NCBI GenBank assembly: GCA_023443625.1
Contig: JAEZTQ010000036.1
Span: 23,817 to 87,816 of the forward strand
Length of the DNA stretch: 64,000 nt
Direction: 5' to 3'
From: Bacillota bacterium
Lineage (GTDB): Bacteria > Bacillota_A > Clostridia > Lachnospirales > Lachnospiraceae
Below the pieces are notes generated by a model. The model had not been told where the DNA came from. It saw only the letters and a list, made by a program, of their open reading frames with translations, and ran no database searches. Below, in pieces: positions 23,704 through 33,273 of the stretch (positions within the stretch are counted from its first letter, which is position 1; each line of letters starts with the position of its first letter). A program made the translations under genes and the position numbers.

Positions 23704-24945
23704 TTATTCCTTCCGTCTCACTATATCGTATGGATTTAATTTTACGCCGAAATCCACATATATCATCTGTCTTGGGTGTGGGCAACTTTCCATCCCATTA
23801 CCCTCCTCATCCAATATGGTCTTTACCTGGGCCATAATGGTATCTCCCTCAGGCTTGATAATCTCTACGGTTTCACCTAGGCTAAATTTATTCTTCTGCT
23901 CTAATTGATAGTAGCCATCCCGTTCCCCTGATACGGTTCCTAGATAAGTATAAGCCTTCTCATAGGTGTTATGATCATAGATTTGATCCTCATGGGTGGG
24001 TTGATCAAAGAAAAAACCTGTAGTAAATTGACGATTGACCCCTTTTCTGATTTCTTCCATATAAAATGATTTCTTCTCTTCATAGCGGGCAGGGTCTGCA
24101 TAGAAATCATCAATTGCCATACGATAAATTCTTGCCACCGTAGCAACGTAAAGGGCTGTCTTCATACGGCCTTCTATTTTAAAACTATTAATACCAGCCT
24201 TTACAAGTTCCGGAATATACTCTATCATGCATAAATCCTTAGAGTTAAAGATATAGGTTCCTCTCTCATTCTCTTCAATAGGAAGATACTCTCCGGGTCT
24301 GGTTTCTTCTACAATATGATATCTCCAACGGCAAGAATGGGTACAAGCACCCATGTTAGCATCTCGCCCAGTGAAATAATTACTTAGAAGACATCTTCCT
24401 GAATAGGCAATACACATCGCTCCATGAACAAAGGTTTCTATCTCCATCTCTACTGGAATATTGGCTCTAAGTTCTACTAATTCCTCCAAGGATAACTCTC
24501 TGGCGGATACCACACGAGTTGCCCCCATTTTATGCCAAAAACGATAGGTCTCGTAATTCGTATTGTTAGCCTGGGTACTGATATGCAATTCAATCTCCGG
24601 AAGCTCCTCCATGGCAATGCTAAACACTCCAGGATCTGAAATAATAAGAGCATCAGGGCGACTTGTTCCAAAAGACTTTAACTCTCGAAAATAGCCTCTT
24701 ATCCCTTCAAGATCTCTATTATGTGCAGTGATATTGGCCGTTACATAGACCTTCTTACCATATTGATGAGCAAATTCTATTCCCTCTTTCATATCCTCTA
24801 AGGAGAAATTCTTAGCCTTTGCTCGAAGACCGTACATATCACCACCTATATATACTGCATCAGCTCCATAGATGATTGCTGTTTTTAGTGTTTCTAAATT
24901 ACCGGCAGGGATTAATAACTCCGGTTTTTTTATATTCTCTATCAT
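23704..24945 (-). CDS. trhP: U32 family tRNA hydroxylation protein, TrhP-like
   Basis: This 413-residue peptidase-U32 family protein probably helps make 5-hydroxyuridine at tRNA wobble position 34. Family motifs are LLIPAGNLETLKTAIIYGAD, VYIGGDMYGLRAKAKNFS, and the cysteine-bearing FVHGAMCIAYSGRCLLSNYF and GACTHSCRWRYH that carry an iron-sulfur cluster. The ATG at 24945 follows GGAAGGAAAT. The next gene upstream encodes a TrmR-like O-methyltransferase, the partner in mo5U formation in B. subtilis (yrrMNO region), which strongly supports the role over a true protease. Confidence 0.85.
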   Translation of the reverse strand: MIENIKKPELLIPAGNLETLKTAIIYGADAVYIGGDMYGLRAKAKNFSLEDMKEGIEFAHQYGKKVYVTANITAHNRDLEGIRGYFRELKSFGTSRPDALIISDPGVFSIAMEELPEIELHISTQANNTNYETYRFWHKMGATRVVSARELSLEELVELRANIPVEMEIETFVHGAMCIAYSGRCLLSNYFTGRDANMGACTHSCRWRYHIVEETRPGEYLPIEENERGTYIFNSKDLCMIEYIPELVKAGINSFKIEGRMKTALYVATVARIYRMAIDDFYADPARYEEKKSFYMEEIRKGVNRQFTTGFFFDQPTHEDQIYDHNTYEKAYTYLGTVSGERDGYYQLEQKNKFSLGETVEIIKPEGDTIMAQVKTILDEEGNGMESCPHPRQMIYVDFGVKLNPYDIVRRKE

Positions 24946-25060
24946 ATATTTCCTTCCATACAACATAGCATTCCTGATGTCGAAATAGAAATGCCAAGGT
25001 TTACGCAGGCATAATTTCCAAATGTCATATTCATTATAAAATTACGCATTAGCCTGTTAT

Positions 25061-25717
25061 TTATTGTCGGTAACTTAAGGCAACTCCATCCCCTACTGGC
25101 AGGATAACCGTCTCCAATTCCTCCATATGGGTAATGGTATAAAGATAATCTCTCATTCGGGAATGTATGGTCCGATCTCTCCTGGTTATACCATACCTTG
25201 AATTAGTAACCGTACCATCCTGTAGTACATTATCGGTAACCAGGATTCCCCTCTGATCTAACAACTTCATTAGTTCCGGCAAAAAGCTCATATACTGAGC
25301 TTTGGCAGCATCTAAAAAGATAAAATCATAAGACATCTTCTCGGAGACTAAATCTTGAAGAACTAAGAGAGCTTCTCCCTCTCTTAATTCTATCTTGCCC
25401 CTCTTTGAAAAGACTTGATTTGACAGGTTCTTCTTAGCCTCGATCAACCGCATAGGAACCTTTTCTATGGTGGTGATAGAGCAATTCTCATTTGTATATT
25501 CACTCATAAAGAGGGCGGAATAGCCAATGGCTGTTCCGACCTCTAAAATTCTTCTTGGTTGCTGTAGAGCCAGCATAAATTTTAATAAACCCTGGGTATC
25601 CTTCTTAATGATTGGTACATGATCTTTGAGTGCCACCTTTTCTAAATCAAGAAGTTCAGGAGTAATCTCTACTGCTAGGGAATTGATATAGTCTACTACT
25701 CTTTCATCTACTATCAT
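25061..25717 (-). CDS. trmR: SAM-dependent O-methyltransferase, TrmR-like
   Basis: A 218-residue class I methyltransferase of the YrrM/TrmR group, expected to methylate 5-hydroxyuridine to 5-methoxyuridine in tRNA. The SAM-binding motif is ILEVGTAIGYSALFMSEY (about residue 65); YDFIFLDAAKAQY and LLDQRGILVTDNVL are family motifs. Metal-dependent catechol-type O-methyltransferases share this fold, but the neighbouring trhP gene points to tRNA. Confidence 0.85.
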   Translation of the reverse strand: MIVDERVVDYINSLAVEITPELLDLEKVALKDHVPIIKKDTQGLLKFMLALQQPRRILEVGTAIGYSALFMSEYTNENCSITTIEKVPMRLIEAKKNLSNQVFSKRGKIELREGEALLVLQDLVSEKMSYDFIFLDAAKAQYMSFLPELMKLLDQRGILVTDNVLQDGTVTNSRYGITRRDRTIHSRMRDYLYTITHMEELETVILPVGDGVALSYRQ

Positions 25718-25771
25718 TTTATCATATCCTTCCCACTTAAGCTTTATATTGCATTTTCAGTCAATTAAGTT

Positions 25772-26215
25772 TTATTGCCCGCCACTGTTTCCCTCTGGTT
25801 TTTCTTCTGCCACATCCTCTTTTATTATGGACTGGGAATAATCCGTTATTACTGATAGGATTTCGTCATAGGTCATAGAGGTGTTTAACTCATAGGTTCC
25901 AGGCTTTATCACAGAATTTTGCAATTTGGTCTTTAAATAAAAAGAATGTTTGTTTCTAATTAGTAAATATAGTTCCAGTTTGTCGGCTATTTCCATGGTC
26001 TGTTCGCCTTTACTAATCTGAAAGATAACCTCTTTGCCTGGTGCTTGGTCTACAGTAGCAGGCCCATAAATCTCATAGGCAAAGTTGTAAACCACTTTAC
26101 TGACATTAATAATTAATATAATTACTAATATATAAAAAATAATGTTCAGAAGCAACCGCAATACAAAACTCGTTACTTTCATTGTTAATTTAACTGTTGT
26201 TGATTTAGTCGCCAT
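25772..26215 (-). CDS. Short MltG-like membrane protein lacking the catalytic domain
   Basis: A 147-residue protein with a short cytosolic start, one membrane segment (about residues 20-40, LLLNIIFYILVIILIINVS) and an extracellular domain with VIFQISKGEQTMEIADKLE and VIKPGTYELNTSMTYDEILS. These match the LysM-like N-terminal portion of the endolytic transglycosylase MltG. The downstream catalytic domain with its glutamate is absent, so it is unlikely to cut glycan itself. The ATG at 26215 is chosen for GAGAGG six bases upstream. It lies between RNase J and trmR in a conserved clostridial gene order. Confidence 0.75.
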   Translation of the reverse strand: MATKSTTVKLTMKVTSFVLRLLLNIIFYILVIILIINVSKVVYNFAYEIYGPATVDQAPGKEVIFQISKGEQTMEIADKLELYLLIRNKHSFYLKTKLQNSVIKPGTYELNTSMTYDEILSVITDYSQSIIKEDVAEEKPEGNSGGQ

Positions 26216-26347
26216 AGTTCGCCTCTCTATATCATGCTGAGAAAGTTGATCTCTCATAATCATATAAGCTAAGACTTAAGTACTTATCAAGAAGCAATAG
26301 CTTATTCCTCTACTAACATTTCTTCTATATTATACTTCCATAATGAC

Positions 26348-28075
26348 TTATACTTCCATAATGATAGGCAATATCATAGGATTTCTCTTTGTCTTCTTCC
26401 AGATAAAATCACTTAAAGAATCCTTGATTTCTGTCTTCATCTTACCCCAATCTGTATTGTTGCGATTCAAACACTTTTCTAATGCTTTCTCTACAACTAT
26501 TCGTGCCTCTTCCATAAGATTTTCTGATTCTCTAACATATACAAAACCTCGGGACACAATATCCGGGCCTGCTAATACTTGATTGCTGTACTTCTCTAAG
26601 GAAATAACAACGATAATTAAACCATTCTCTGATAATAGCTGTCTGTCACGAAGAACAATATTGCCAACATCACCTACACCAAGGCCGTCCACTAGAATAC
26701 CTTGAGCAACAACCTCTCCGGTAATGGCTGCTTTCTCCTGGGATAAGGTCAATACCTTACCTGAGGATAATATAAAAGTATTCTCCTTAGGAATTCCCAA
26801 GCTTTGAGCCAATTCAGCATGTCTGATTAAATGTTTATACTCACCATGAACAGGAACTGCGTACTTAGGTTTTGTTAAAGAATATATTAATTTAATCTCT
26901 TCCTGGCAAGCATGACCGGATACATGGGTATCTTGATATATTACTTTAGCACCCTTCATTGACAAATCATTGATAACCTTTGATACTGCTTTCTCATTGC
27001 CTGGAATAGGAGTAGAACTTAATATTACCACATCTCCTGGTTTAATAGTAACTTTCTTATGAATGGATGCTGCCATCCTTGGCAAAGCCGCCATGGTCTC
27101 ACCCTGACTTCCAGTTGTAATTAATACCAGCTGATCATCCGTGTAATTCTTCATCTGTTCAATATCAATGAGCATATTCTCTGGCATTTTAACATAACCC
27201 AGCTCCATGGCTGCTGTAATGATATTAACCATGCTGCGCCCTTCAATCACAATCTTCCTACCATATTTAGTGGCAGAATTAATGATCTGCTGTACACGGT
27301 CTACATTCGACGCAAAGGTTGCAACAATAATTCGATTCTTTGCATTGTCTGCAAATATATTGTCAAAGGTTCTACCCACTGAACTTTCAGACATGGTATA
27401 ACCAGCACGTTCAACGTTGGTACTGTCACATAAAAGTGCCAATACACCCTTCTTACCAATCTCACCAATTCTCTGTAAATCTATGGGTTCACCATAAACT
27501 GGTGTAAAATCCACTTTAAAATCCCCTGTATGGAATATAATTCCCGCAGGAGTAAAGATAGCCAGGGCTGAAGCATCTACAATACTATGGTTTGTCCGAA
27601 TGAATTCTATTCGAAAACATCCCAAATTAATGGATTGACCATGCTTAATTACTTTTCGCTTGGTACTTTTTAATAAGTTATGTTCTTTCAGTTTTGATTC
27701 AATGATTGCCGTTGTTAACTTGGTTGCATAAATAGGAACATTAATTTCTTTTAAAATATAAGGCAGAGATCCGATATGGTCTTCATGGCCATGGGTAATA
27801 ACAAATCCCTTAACCTTTTCTATATTTTCCTTCAAATAAGTAACATCAGGAATTACCAAATCAATTCCAAGCATTTCATCTCCCGGGAAGGATAATCCAC
27901 AATCAATTACAATAATATTATCTTCATACTCAATTGCAGTGATATTCATACCAATCTGCTCTAGTCCACCCAAGGGTATAATTTTTACACCTTTAAAATC
28001 ATTTACTACATTGTTCTTTTTGTGATTTTCTTTCAAGTCTGGTGACTTGATTACTTTTTTTTCTTTTTCTTTCAA
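26348..28075 (-). CDS. rnj: Ribonuclease J
   Basis: A metallo-beta-lactamase/beta-CASP ribonuclease with endo- and 5'-3' exonuclease activity, central to mRNA decay and rRNA maturation. Motifs: VIDCGLSFPGDEM, the zinc site THGHEDHIGSLPYIL, HTGDFKVDF, the CASP region with DSTNVERAGYTMSES, and VPVHGEYKHLIRHAELA. The start is probably the TTG at 28075, which has GGAGGTG six bases before it; the upstream ATG (28105) contains this site within its codons. The C terminus (NPMILPIIMEV) is typical. An 18-bp tandem duplication covers the stop codon. Confidence 0.92.
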   Translation of the reverse strand: MKEKEKKVIKSPDLKENHKKNNVVNDFKGVKIIPLGGLEQIGMNITAIEYEDNIIVIDCGLSFPGDEMLGIDLVIPDVTYLKENIEKVKGFVITHGHEDHIGSLPYILKEINVPIYATKLTTAIIESKLKEHNLLKSTKRKVIKHGQSINLGCFRIEFIRTNHSIVDASALAIFTPAGIIFHTGDFKVDFTPVYGEPIDLQRIGEIGKKGVLALLCDSTNVERAGYTMSESSVGRTFDNIFADNAKNRIIVATFASNVDRVQQIINSATKYGRKIVIEGRSMVNIITAAMELGYVKMPENMLIDIEQMKNYTDDQLVLITTGSQGETMAALPRMAASIHKKVTIKPGDVVILSSTPIPGNEKAVSKVINDLSMKGAKVIYQDTHVSGHACQEEIKLIYSLTKPKYAVPVHGEYKHLIRHAELAQSLGIPKENTFILSSGKVLTLSQEKAAITGEVVAQGILVDGLGVGDVGNIVLRDRQLLSENGLIIVVISLEKYSNQVLAGPDIVSRGFVYVRESENLMEEARIVVEKALEKCLNRNNTDWGKMKTEIKDSLSDFIWKKTKRNPMILPIIMEV

Positions 28076-28218
28076 TAATTGCACCTCCAATGGTTTTATG
28101 TACATCTTCTATCCATTAACTAAGTGCATTCGATATGAAATAAACTGAATTTCAAATAAATTCTGGTTTATATACAACATAAAAATATATTTTATATTAT
28201 CTTTAAGAATAAATAGAT

Positions 28219-28674
28219 TTATTTGCCTCTACACTTTTTACAGCGACCATACAATTTAACCTCATGGTCAACTACTTCAAACCCCATTGTTTCCTTAATC
28301 CGAGCTTCTAATGTTTCTAAAAGATCATCCTGAAATGCACTTATGTTTTGGCAATCCAGGCATATTAAATGATGATGATGGTGGCCTTCATTTTCCTTGC
28401 CCTTCTTACAAATTTCGTAACGTACATATCCATCATCCAGATTTAATTTATCTATTAGACCTAATTCTGATAACACTTGAATCGTCCGGTATACTGTTGC
28501 AATTCCAATATCAGGGTATTTCTTTTTGACATAATCATAAATTTCTTCTGCTGTCAAATGTTTGCCAGGTCTACTGTTCAAAACCTCTAAAATTGCGACC
28601 CTCTGGTTTGTTACTTTAAGTCCATTCTGTTTTAATAAGTCCTTGAACTGTTCCTGATTATCCGGCATATCATC
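28219..28674 (-). CDS. Fur-family metal-dependent regulator
   Basis: A 151-residue Fur/Zur/PerR-type repressor. The DNA-binding helix is in the N-terminal half (GLKVTNQRVAILEVL, LTAEEIYDYVKKKYPDIGIA, TVYRTIQVLSELGLI). The metal region has EGHHHHHLICLDC and a second CxxC in CKKC near the C terminus, the structural zinc site. Which metal it senses is not clear. The ATG at 28674 follows AGGTGATGAT. Confidence 0.88.
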   Translation of the reverse strand, partial: DDMPDNQEQFKDLLKQNGLKVTNQRVAILEVLNSRPGKHLTAEEIYDYVKKKYPDIGIATVYRTIQVLSELGLIDKLNLDDGYVRYEICKKGKENEGHHHHHLICLDCQNISAFQDDLLETLEARIKETMGFEVVDHEVKLYGRCKKCRGK

Positions 28675-28704
28675 ACCTATTTTCATCTAATCATATCTAT
28701 GCAT

Positions 28705-28977
28705 TTAATATAATTCTATATCCTCTAATAATTCTTTGAAAATTCCCGCAACTAATTCTATTTCTCGGTCATCTTCCACTATATCATAGATTGCTTCTTC
28801 ATCAGTTTCCTTTGAAATATCCTTTAAAATAAGCGCTTCCGCTTCTATATCCTCCTCGTCCGTTGTGCTGACTAAGAGATAATCTATTCCTCCAAGCCGT
28901 GTCTGCTCTAATACACAAAACACTACTTCTTCTCCATCTTCCGTAGTAAATGTAATCTCATCCGGTTTATTACTCAT
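28705..28977 (-). CDS. DUF1292 family protein
   Basis: A 90-residue acidic protein of the DUF1292 (YrzB) family: ITFTTEDGEEVVFCVLEQTR, GIDYLLVST, EAEALILKDISKE. Function unknown. In Firmicutes it is usually encoded next to the Holliday-junction resolvase homologue and IreB, exactly as here. The ATG at 28977 follows GGAGGTTTT. Confidence 0.88.
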   Translation of the reverse strand: MSNKPDEITFTTEDGEEVVFCVLEQTRLGGIDYLLVSTTDEEDIEAEALILKDISKETDEEAIYDIVEDDREIELVAGIFKELLEDIELY

Positions 28978-29033
28978 AAAACCTCCAATAACTTTTTTGT
29001 TTTCACAAAACTCAATCATTTTTGCCGTAAGAA

Positions 29034-29477
29034 CTATATTTCATCTTTTTTTTCAAAATTAAGCTTGTCGAGATAGCCTTGTAAAATCAATACTGCAGCT
29101 AACTTATCCACTACCTTGGCCTTCTCTTCATGTTTTAACTTTGCTTGGGACAGAATCTGATTCGCTGCAACTGTAGTCAGTCTCTCATCCCATAGTATAA
29201 CTTCTAACCCTGTTCTTTGCCTAAGCTTTTGGGCAAATTCCTCTGACTTAAGAGCCCTTTCACCAATGGTATTGTTTAAATGCTTAGGGTAACCAAGAAC
29301 AATTCTGTCTATAGCATATTCTGTAACTAATTGTTCAATTCTTGCTAAAGTCTGCCGAAGCTTATTTTCCTGTTTGCGACGGATTACCTCAATTCCCTGA
29401 GCAGTCATTAGAAGTCCATCACTAATAGCAACTCCAACTGTCACAGAGCCATAATCCAATCCCATAATTCTATTCAT
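29034..29477 (-). CDS. ruvX: RuvX/YqgF family nuclease
   Basis: A 147-residue RNase-H-fold protein (putative pre-16S rRNA nuclease / Holliday-junction resolvase). The first catalytic motif is [27 protein letters not shown] and [15 protein letters not shown] follow with the other acidic residues. It sits in the conserved ireB-ruvX-DUF1292 cluster. GGAGGTTATGA precedes the ATG. Confidence 0.9.
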   Translation of the reverse strand: MNRIMGLDYGSVTVGVAISDGLLMTAQGIEVIRRKQENKLRQTLARIEQLVTEYAIDRIVLGYPKHLNNTIGERALKSEEFAQKLRQRTGLEVILWDERLTTVAANQILSQAKLKHEEKAKVVDKLAAVLILQGYLDKLNFEKKDEI

Positions 29478-29523
29478 TCATAACCTCCAATGCAGCTTCA
29501 TCAGTAGTCAAATTTGATAATAT

Positions 29524-29793
29524 TTAGTTAATGTGATTAATCTCTTTATTAATATAAAAGCGTAACAATTCTTCTACAATCTCATCACGTTCTACTTTCA
29601 TAATCAAACTTCTGGCACCCTTATGGCTTGTTATATAAGTCGGGTCACCAGACATAACATATCCAACAATTTGGTTCAAAGGATTATAACCCTTCTCAGT
29701 CAAAGCCAGATATACTGTCTTAATAATATCACTGACTATAATTTCTGTATCCTTATGGACTCTAAAGTACTGAGTATTATTAGCTTTTTGCAT
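29524..29793 (-). CDS. ireB: IreB family regulatory phosphoprotein
   Basis: An 89-residue protein (DUF965) matching IreB, the substrate of the Ser/Thr kinase IreK that tunes cephalosporin tolerance in enterococci. Typical motifs: VYLALTEKGYNPLNQIVGYV, SGDPTYITSHKGARSLI. First gene of the ireB-ruvX-DUF1292 cluster. Confidence 0.9.
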   Translation of the reverse strand: MQKANNTQYFRVHKDTEIIVSDIIKTVYLALTEKGYNPLNQIVGYVMSGDPTYITSHKGARSLIMKVERDEIVEELLRFYINKEINHIN

Positions 29794-29896
29794 AGCATCA
29801 CTTCCTCTTCCATTAAATCTTATCTTGATTTTCGTTCACGGCTATTATCATAGCAATTACTATTACCTACTATATTAATATATTTAGAAGAAAATT

Positions 29897-31222
29897 TCAA
29901 TGGATTATTTCAGAAAGCGTAATATCTTCTGTTAAATTGTTACATATTTTCACTTTGAGAAGCTGATTAGATAAATCTGTCTCATAGGGAAGAGCTATTT
30001 TAAGATATCTTTCATTATGTCCAATCTGGTATTTTACTCCCTCAAGAATAATTTCTTCTTCAAATAGCACTTTCTCAATTTTACCCAAAAAATTAGCTTT
30101 ATATTCCTTAGATAAGATTTTAGTTAATTCTATTAACTCATTACTTCTCTTGCTTTTGATATGGTCCGCAACTTGTTCTTTCATCTCTGCGGCTTTCGTC
30201 CCTGCTCTTTTTGAATATTTAAAAACATGGATTTGAGAAAATCCGATTTTCTTAACAAAGCTTAAGGTTTCATCAAACTCCTCTTTCGTTTCCCCTGGAA
30301 AGCCTACGATTATATCTGTTGTAAAGGAAGGCAACTCAAAATAGTTCTTTATTAATAAAACACGCTGATAATATTCTTCAGTGGTATATTTTCGATTCAT
30401 ACGTTGCAAAACTGTATCACTCCCACTTTGTAAAGATAGATGAAAATGTGGACAGAATTGCTTTACCTGTGATATTACCCCTAGTAATTCATCCGTTATA
30501 ATCCTAGGTTCTAAGGAACCTAATCGTATTCGCTCTACCCCATGGATTAAACCAATATTCTTAATGAGCTCTGCCAAAGGCATATTCATATCAATCTGCT
30601 TAAAGTCTGTGCCATAAGAGGATATATGGATACCTGTTAGAACAATTTCCTTATAACCTTTCTTAACTAATTCGCCGATTTCATCAAGGATTTCTTTCTC
30701 CTTACGACTTCTTACCCTTCCTCTGACATAAGGAATAATGCAATAGGAGCAAAACCTGTTACAGCCATCTTGTATTTTAATAAATGCTCTGGTTTTCTCC
30801 ATTGTTGTTATGATATTAAGTTCTTCATAATCCTTCTCGTCATTAATATCAATAATTAATTCTTCCTTCTGTTTGCTATTCTTACAACGTTCCACCATGG
30901 TTACGATATCTGATTTTTTATTATTGCCTATAACAAGATCCACTGCACTATCCTCTAATAAGACCTCTTCTGCTGCCTGTACATAACAACCTACTGCTGC
31001 AATAATTGCCTTTGGATTTCTGCTTTTCGCCTGATGCAGCATCTGCCGTGACTTCCGGTCAGCAATATTAGTAACTGTGCAAGTATTGACCACATAGACA
31101 TCTGCCATGTCCTTAAAATCCACAATATCATAGCCCGCACTTTCAAACATCCCACGCATAGCCTCAGTTTCATAGGAGTTAACCTTGCATCCAAGACTTA
31201 AAAATGCTGCTTTTTTCTTCAT
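29897..31222 (-). CDS. mtaB: tRNA ct6A/t6A37 methylthiotransferase MtaB
   Basis: A radical-SAM methylthiotransferase that adds a methylthio group to t6A37 of ANN-decoding tRNAs. The UPF0004 domain opens with LGCKVNSYETEAMRG (one cluster cysteine), with NTCTVTNIADRKSR and AVGCYVQA; the radical-SAM motif is GCNRFCSYCIIPYVRGRVRS (about residue 150). A C-terminal TRAM-like region follows. The 441 residues and the LGCKVN start separate MtaB from MiaB. Confidence 0.9.
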   Translation of the reverse strand: MKKKAAFLSLGCKVNSYETEAMRGMFESAGYDIVDFKDMADVYVVNTCTVTNIADRKSRQMLHQAKSRNPKAIIAAVGCYVQAAEEVLLEDSAVDLVIGNNKKSDIVTMVERCKNSKQKEELIIDINDEKDYEELNIITTMEKTRAFIKIQDGCNRFCSYCIIPYVRGRVRSRKEKEILDEIGELVKKGYKEIVLTGIHISSYGTDFKQIDMNMPLAELIKNIGLIHGVERIRLGSLEPRIITDELLGVISQVKQFCPHFHLSLQSGSDTVLQRMNRKYTTEEYYQRVLLIKNYFELPSFTTDIIVGFPGETKEEFDETLSFVKKIGFSQIHVFKYSKRAGTKAAEMKEQVADHIKSKRSNELIELTKILSKEYKANFLGKIEKVLFEEEIILEGVKYQIGHNERYLKIALPYETDLSNQLLKVKICNNLTEDITLSEIIH

Positions 31223-31413
31223 GTATCTGATATTTCCTTTCTAAATTTCATCATTTATTTATATCAAATTTATAATAAATTTTAGGTTTATATTGTTACG
31301 GTTTAGACATCCAACAGAATTAAAGACTAATTATAAGTCTTGGGCCAAACTGCTCCTTAATAATATTCACCTACCTATAGAACTTTTCCTGTTTTTTTTA
31401 TTGATTTTGTATA

Positions 31414-31442
31414 TTGACTTTTATATTGCTAAAATATAGTAT
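31414..31442 (+). promoter_or_regulatory. Promoter of the HPr-like gene
   Basis: TTGACT, a 17-bp spacer and TAGTAT, followed after about 15 bp by AAGGAGG and the ATG at 31474. Confidence 0.65.
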
Positions 31443-31473
31443 ATAGATATACTGAATAAAGGAGGTTATATAG

Positions 31474-31707
<234 letters not shown>

Positions 31708-31723
31708 TGAAAGCTTACTAAAG

Positions 31724-31754
31724 AGGTTGTCACTTGTGACGACCTTCTTTTTAT
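31724..31754 (+). terminator. Terminator after the HPr-like gene
   Basis: AGGTTGTCAC pairs with GTGACGACCT (one G-T pair), followed by TTCTTTTTATT. The T-run is shared with the start of structured repeat copy B. Confidence 0.8.
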
Positions 31755-31913
31755 TCAATAGGAAATTACGTCCTATTGAATAAAAATGCGACCCTATGGA
31801 TGCGCACCTCAGCGAATAACGCAAATGAATTTGCGTATGAAGTATATTGCTTCGTAATCCCCTCGGGCGCGGAGAATGTGCCAAAGGCACATTCTTTGTT
31901 CTTTTGTAGGAAA
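31747..31913 (+). repeat. Structured dispersed repeat, copy B
   Basis: The reverse-complement partner of 3089-3258. Reading in the direction of the HPr-like gene, it shows the same 15-bp opening inverted repeat, the same core with only about five base changes, and a closing hairpin of different sequence (AGAATGTGCC/GGCACATTCT, 31872-31894) followed by TTTGTTCTTTTG. Like copy A it begins in the T-run of the upstream gene's terminator. Confidence 0.7.
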
Positions 31914-31957
31914 GTGCGTCCTATAAAATAAGAAAATTAGGATGCACACTTGCCCAT
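31913..31957 (-). terminator. Possible terminator of thiI
   Basis: On the minus strand GTGCATCCTA and TAGGACGCAC flank an AT-rich loop and are followed by TTTCC, just after the thiI stop codon. Weak T-run. Confidence 0.45.
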
Positions 31958-31971
31958 AACACTCTGGAATT

Positions 31972-33147
31972 TTATCCTATAGTAATAACTTCTACTGTTT
32001 TAAGAGCTGCTTCAATCATTTCATTTATTTTCTCTTCAAGCTTTTTCTCTGAATTATTAATTACCTTTATACTTGGCCTGGTTACTGGATGCTTTGCAAC
32101 AAATATGGTGCAACAATCCTCAAAGGGCTGGATTGAAGTCTCAAAGGTATCAATTTTCTCTGCAATTTCTACAATATCCTTCTTATCAAAGGCAATCAAA
32201 GGCCTATACACCGGCATCTTACATACTTCATTGGTTGCCGCTAAGCTATACATAGTCTGACTTGCCACCTGTCCTATACTTTCACCAGTGATTAGTCCTA
32301 AGCAGCCCTCCTGCTGTGCTAGCTCCTCTGCAATCTTCATCATATATCTTCTCATAATGATGGTGAGTTCTTCATGAGGACACTGATCATAAATATATAA
32401 TTGAATGTCGGTAAAATTAACAACAAATAATTTCATCTTACCTGTATATTTGGATATCTTAGTCGCCAAATCTACAACCTTTTGTTTTGCTCTGTCACTG
32501 GTATAGGGTGGCGCATGAAAATAGGTTGCTGCAAGGGATACCCCTCTTTTTGAAATCATATAACCAGCAACAGGACTGTCAATTCCACCAGATAAGAGTA
32601 ACATCGCCTTCCCACCAGTACCTACAGGCATACCACCCAGCCCTGGAATAATAATAGAATACACATAGCACTTTGTACGTACCTCAACTGTAAATCTAAC
32701 CGAAGGCTTATGAACATCCACCTTTAAATCAGGAAAACGTTTTAAAAGATAAGCACCCATCTCTATACAAATCTCAGGAGAAGTCAGTGGGTAATTCTTA
32801 TCTGCACGTTTTGCTTCCACCTTAAAAGTGAAATTCCGATCTGGATACATGGCTTCTACATAATCGCCGACTCCCTTCGTTAGGCTTTCCCAGTCAGAAT
32901 TCTCTATAACTACAACAGGGCATATTGAAGATATACCAAATACTTTCGTTAATGCAGAAACCGTCTCTTCATAATCATATTCCTCTGGACATTCTACAAA
33001 TATTCTTCCCTGTTCCTTACTTACATTGTATTCCCCCAAAGAATTAAGTGCTTCTTTGATTCGATCCTTCAAGGCGTTCTCAAAAATATAGCGGTTATTT
33101 CCTTTAAGACCTATTTCTGCGTATTTAATTAAAAATGCTTTAAACAT
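31972..33147 (-). CDS. thiI: tRNA 4-thiouridine synthase ThiI
   Basis: This uses sulfur from a cysteine desulfurase to make 4-thiouridine-8 in tRNA, and often serves thiamine synthesis. The N-terminal ferredoxin-like/THUMP domain (FKAFLIKYAEIGLKGNNRYI) precedes the PP-loop ATPase motif LLSGGIDSPVAGYM. The 391 residues end without a rhodanese domain, the short form usual in Firmicutes. The start MFKAFLIKY (33147) fits homologues; an ATG 12 bases upstream is too near AAAGG. The desulfurase gene directly upstream is its natural sulfur donor. Confidence 0.9.
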   Translation of the reverse strand: MFKAFLIKYAEIGLKGNNRYIFENALKDRIKEALNSLGEYNVSKEQGRIFVECPEEYDYEETVSALTKVFGISSICPVVVIENSDWESLTKGVGDYVEAMYPDRNFTFKVEAKRADKNYPLTSPEICIEMGAYLLKRFPDLKVDVHKPSVRFTVEVRTKCYVYSIIIPGLGGMPVGTGGKAMLLLSGGIDSPVAGYMISKRGVSLAATYFHAPPYTSDRAKQKVVDLATKISKYTGKMKLFVVNFTDIQLYIYDQCPHEELTIIMRRYMMKIAEELAQQEGCLGLITGESIGQVASQTMYSLAATNEVCKMPVYRPLIAFDKKDIVEIAEKIDTFETSIQPFEDCCTIFVAKHPVTRPSIKVINNSEKKLEEKINEMIEAALKTVEVITIG

Positions 33148-33273
33148 AATAATAACCATGCCTTTCCGTAACCTGCAAGCTTTGGGCTGCAGGCCATTCA
33201 TTATTCCAAGCTTCTATCAACATCTTCCTACAATGCAAGAAGGCACCCAAACACAAGTAGGAAGCTATGGATA

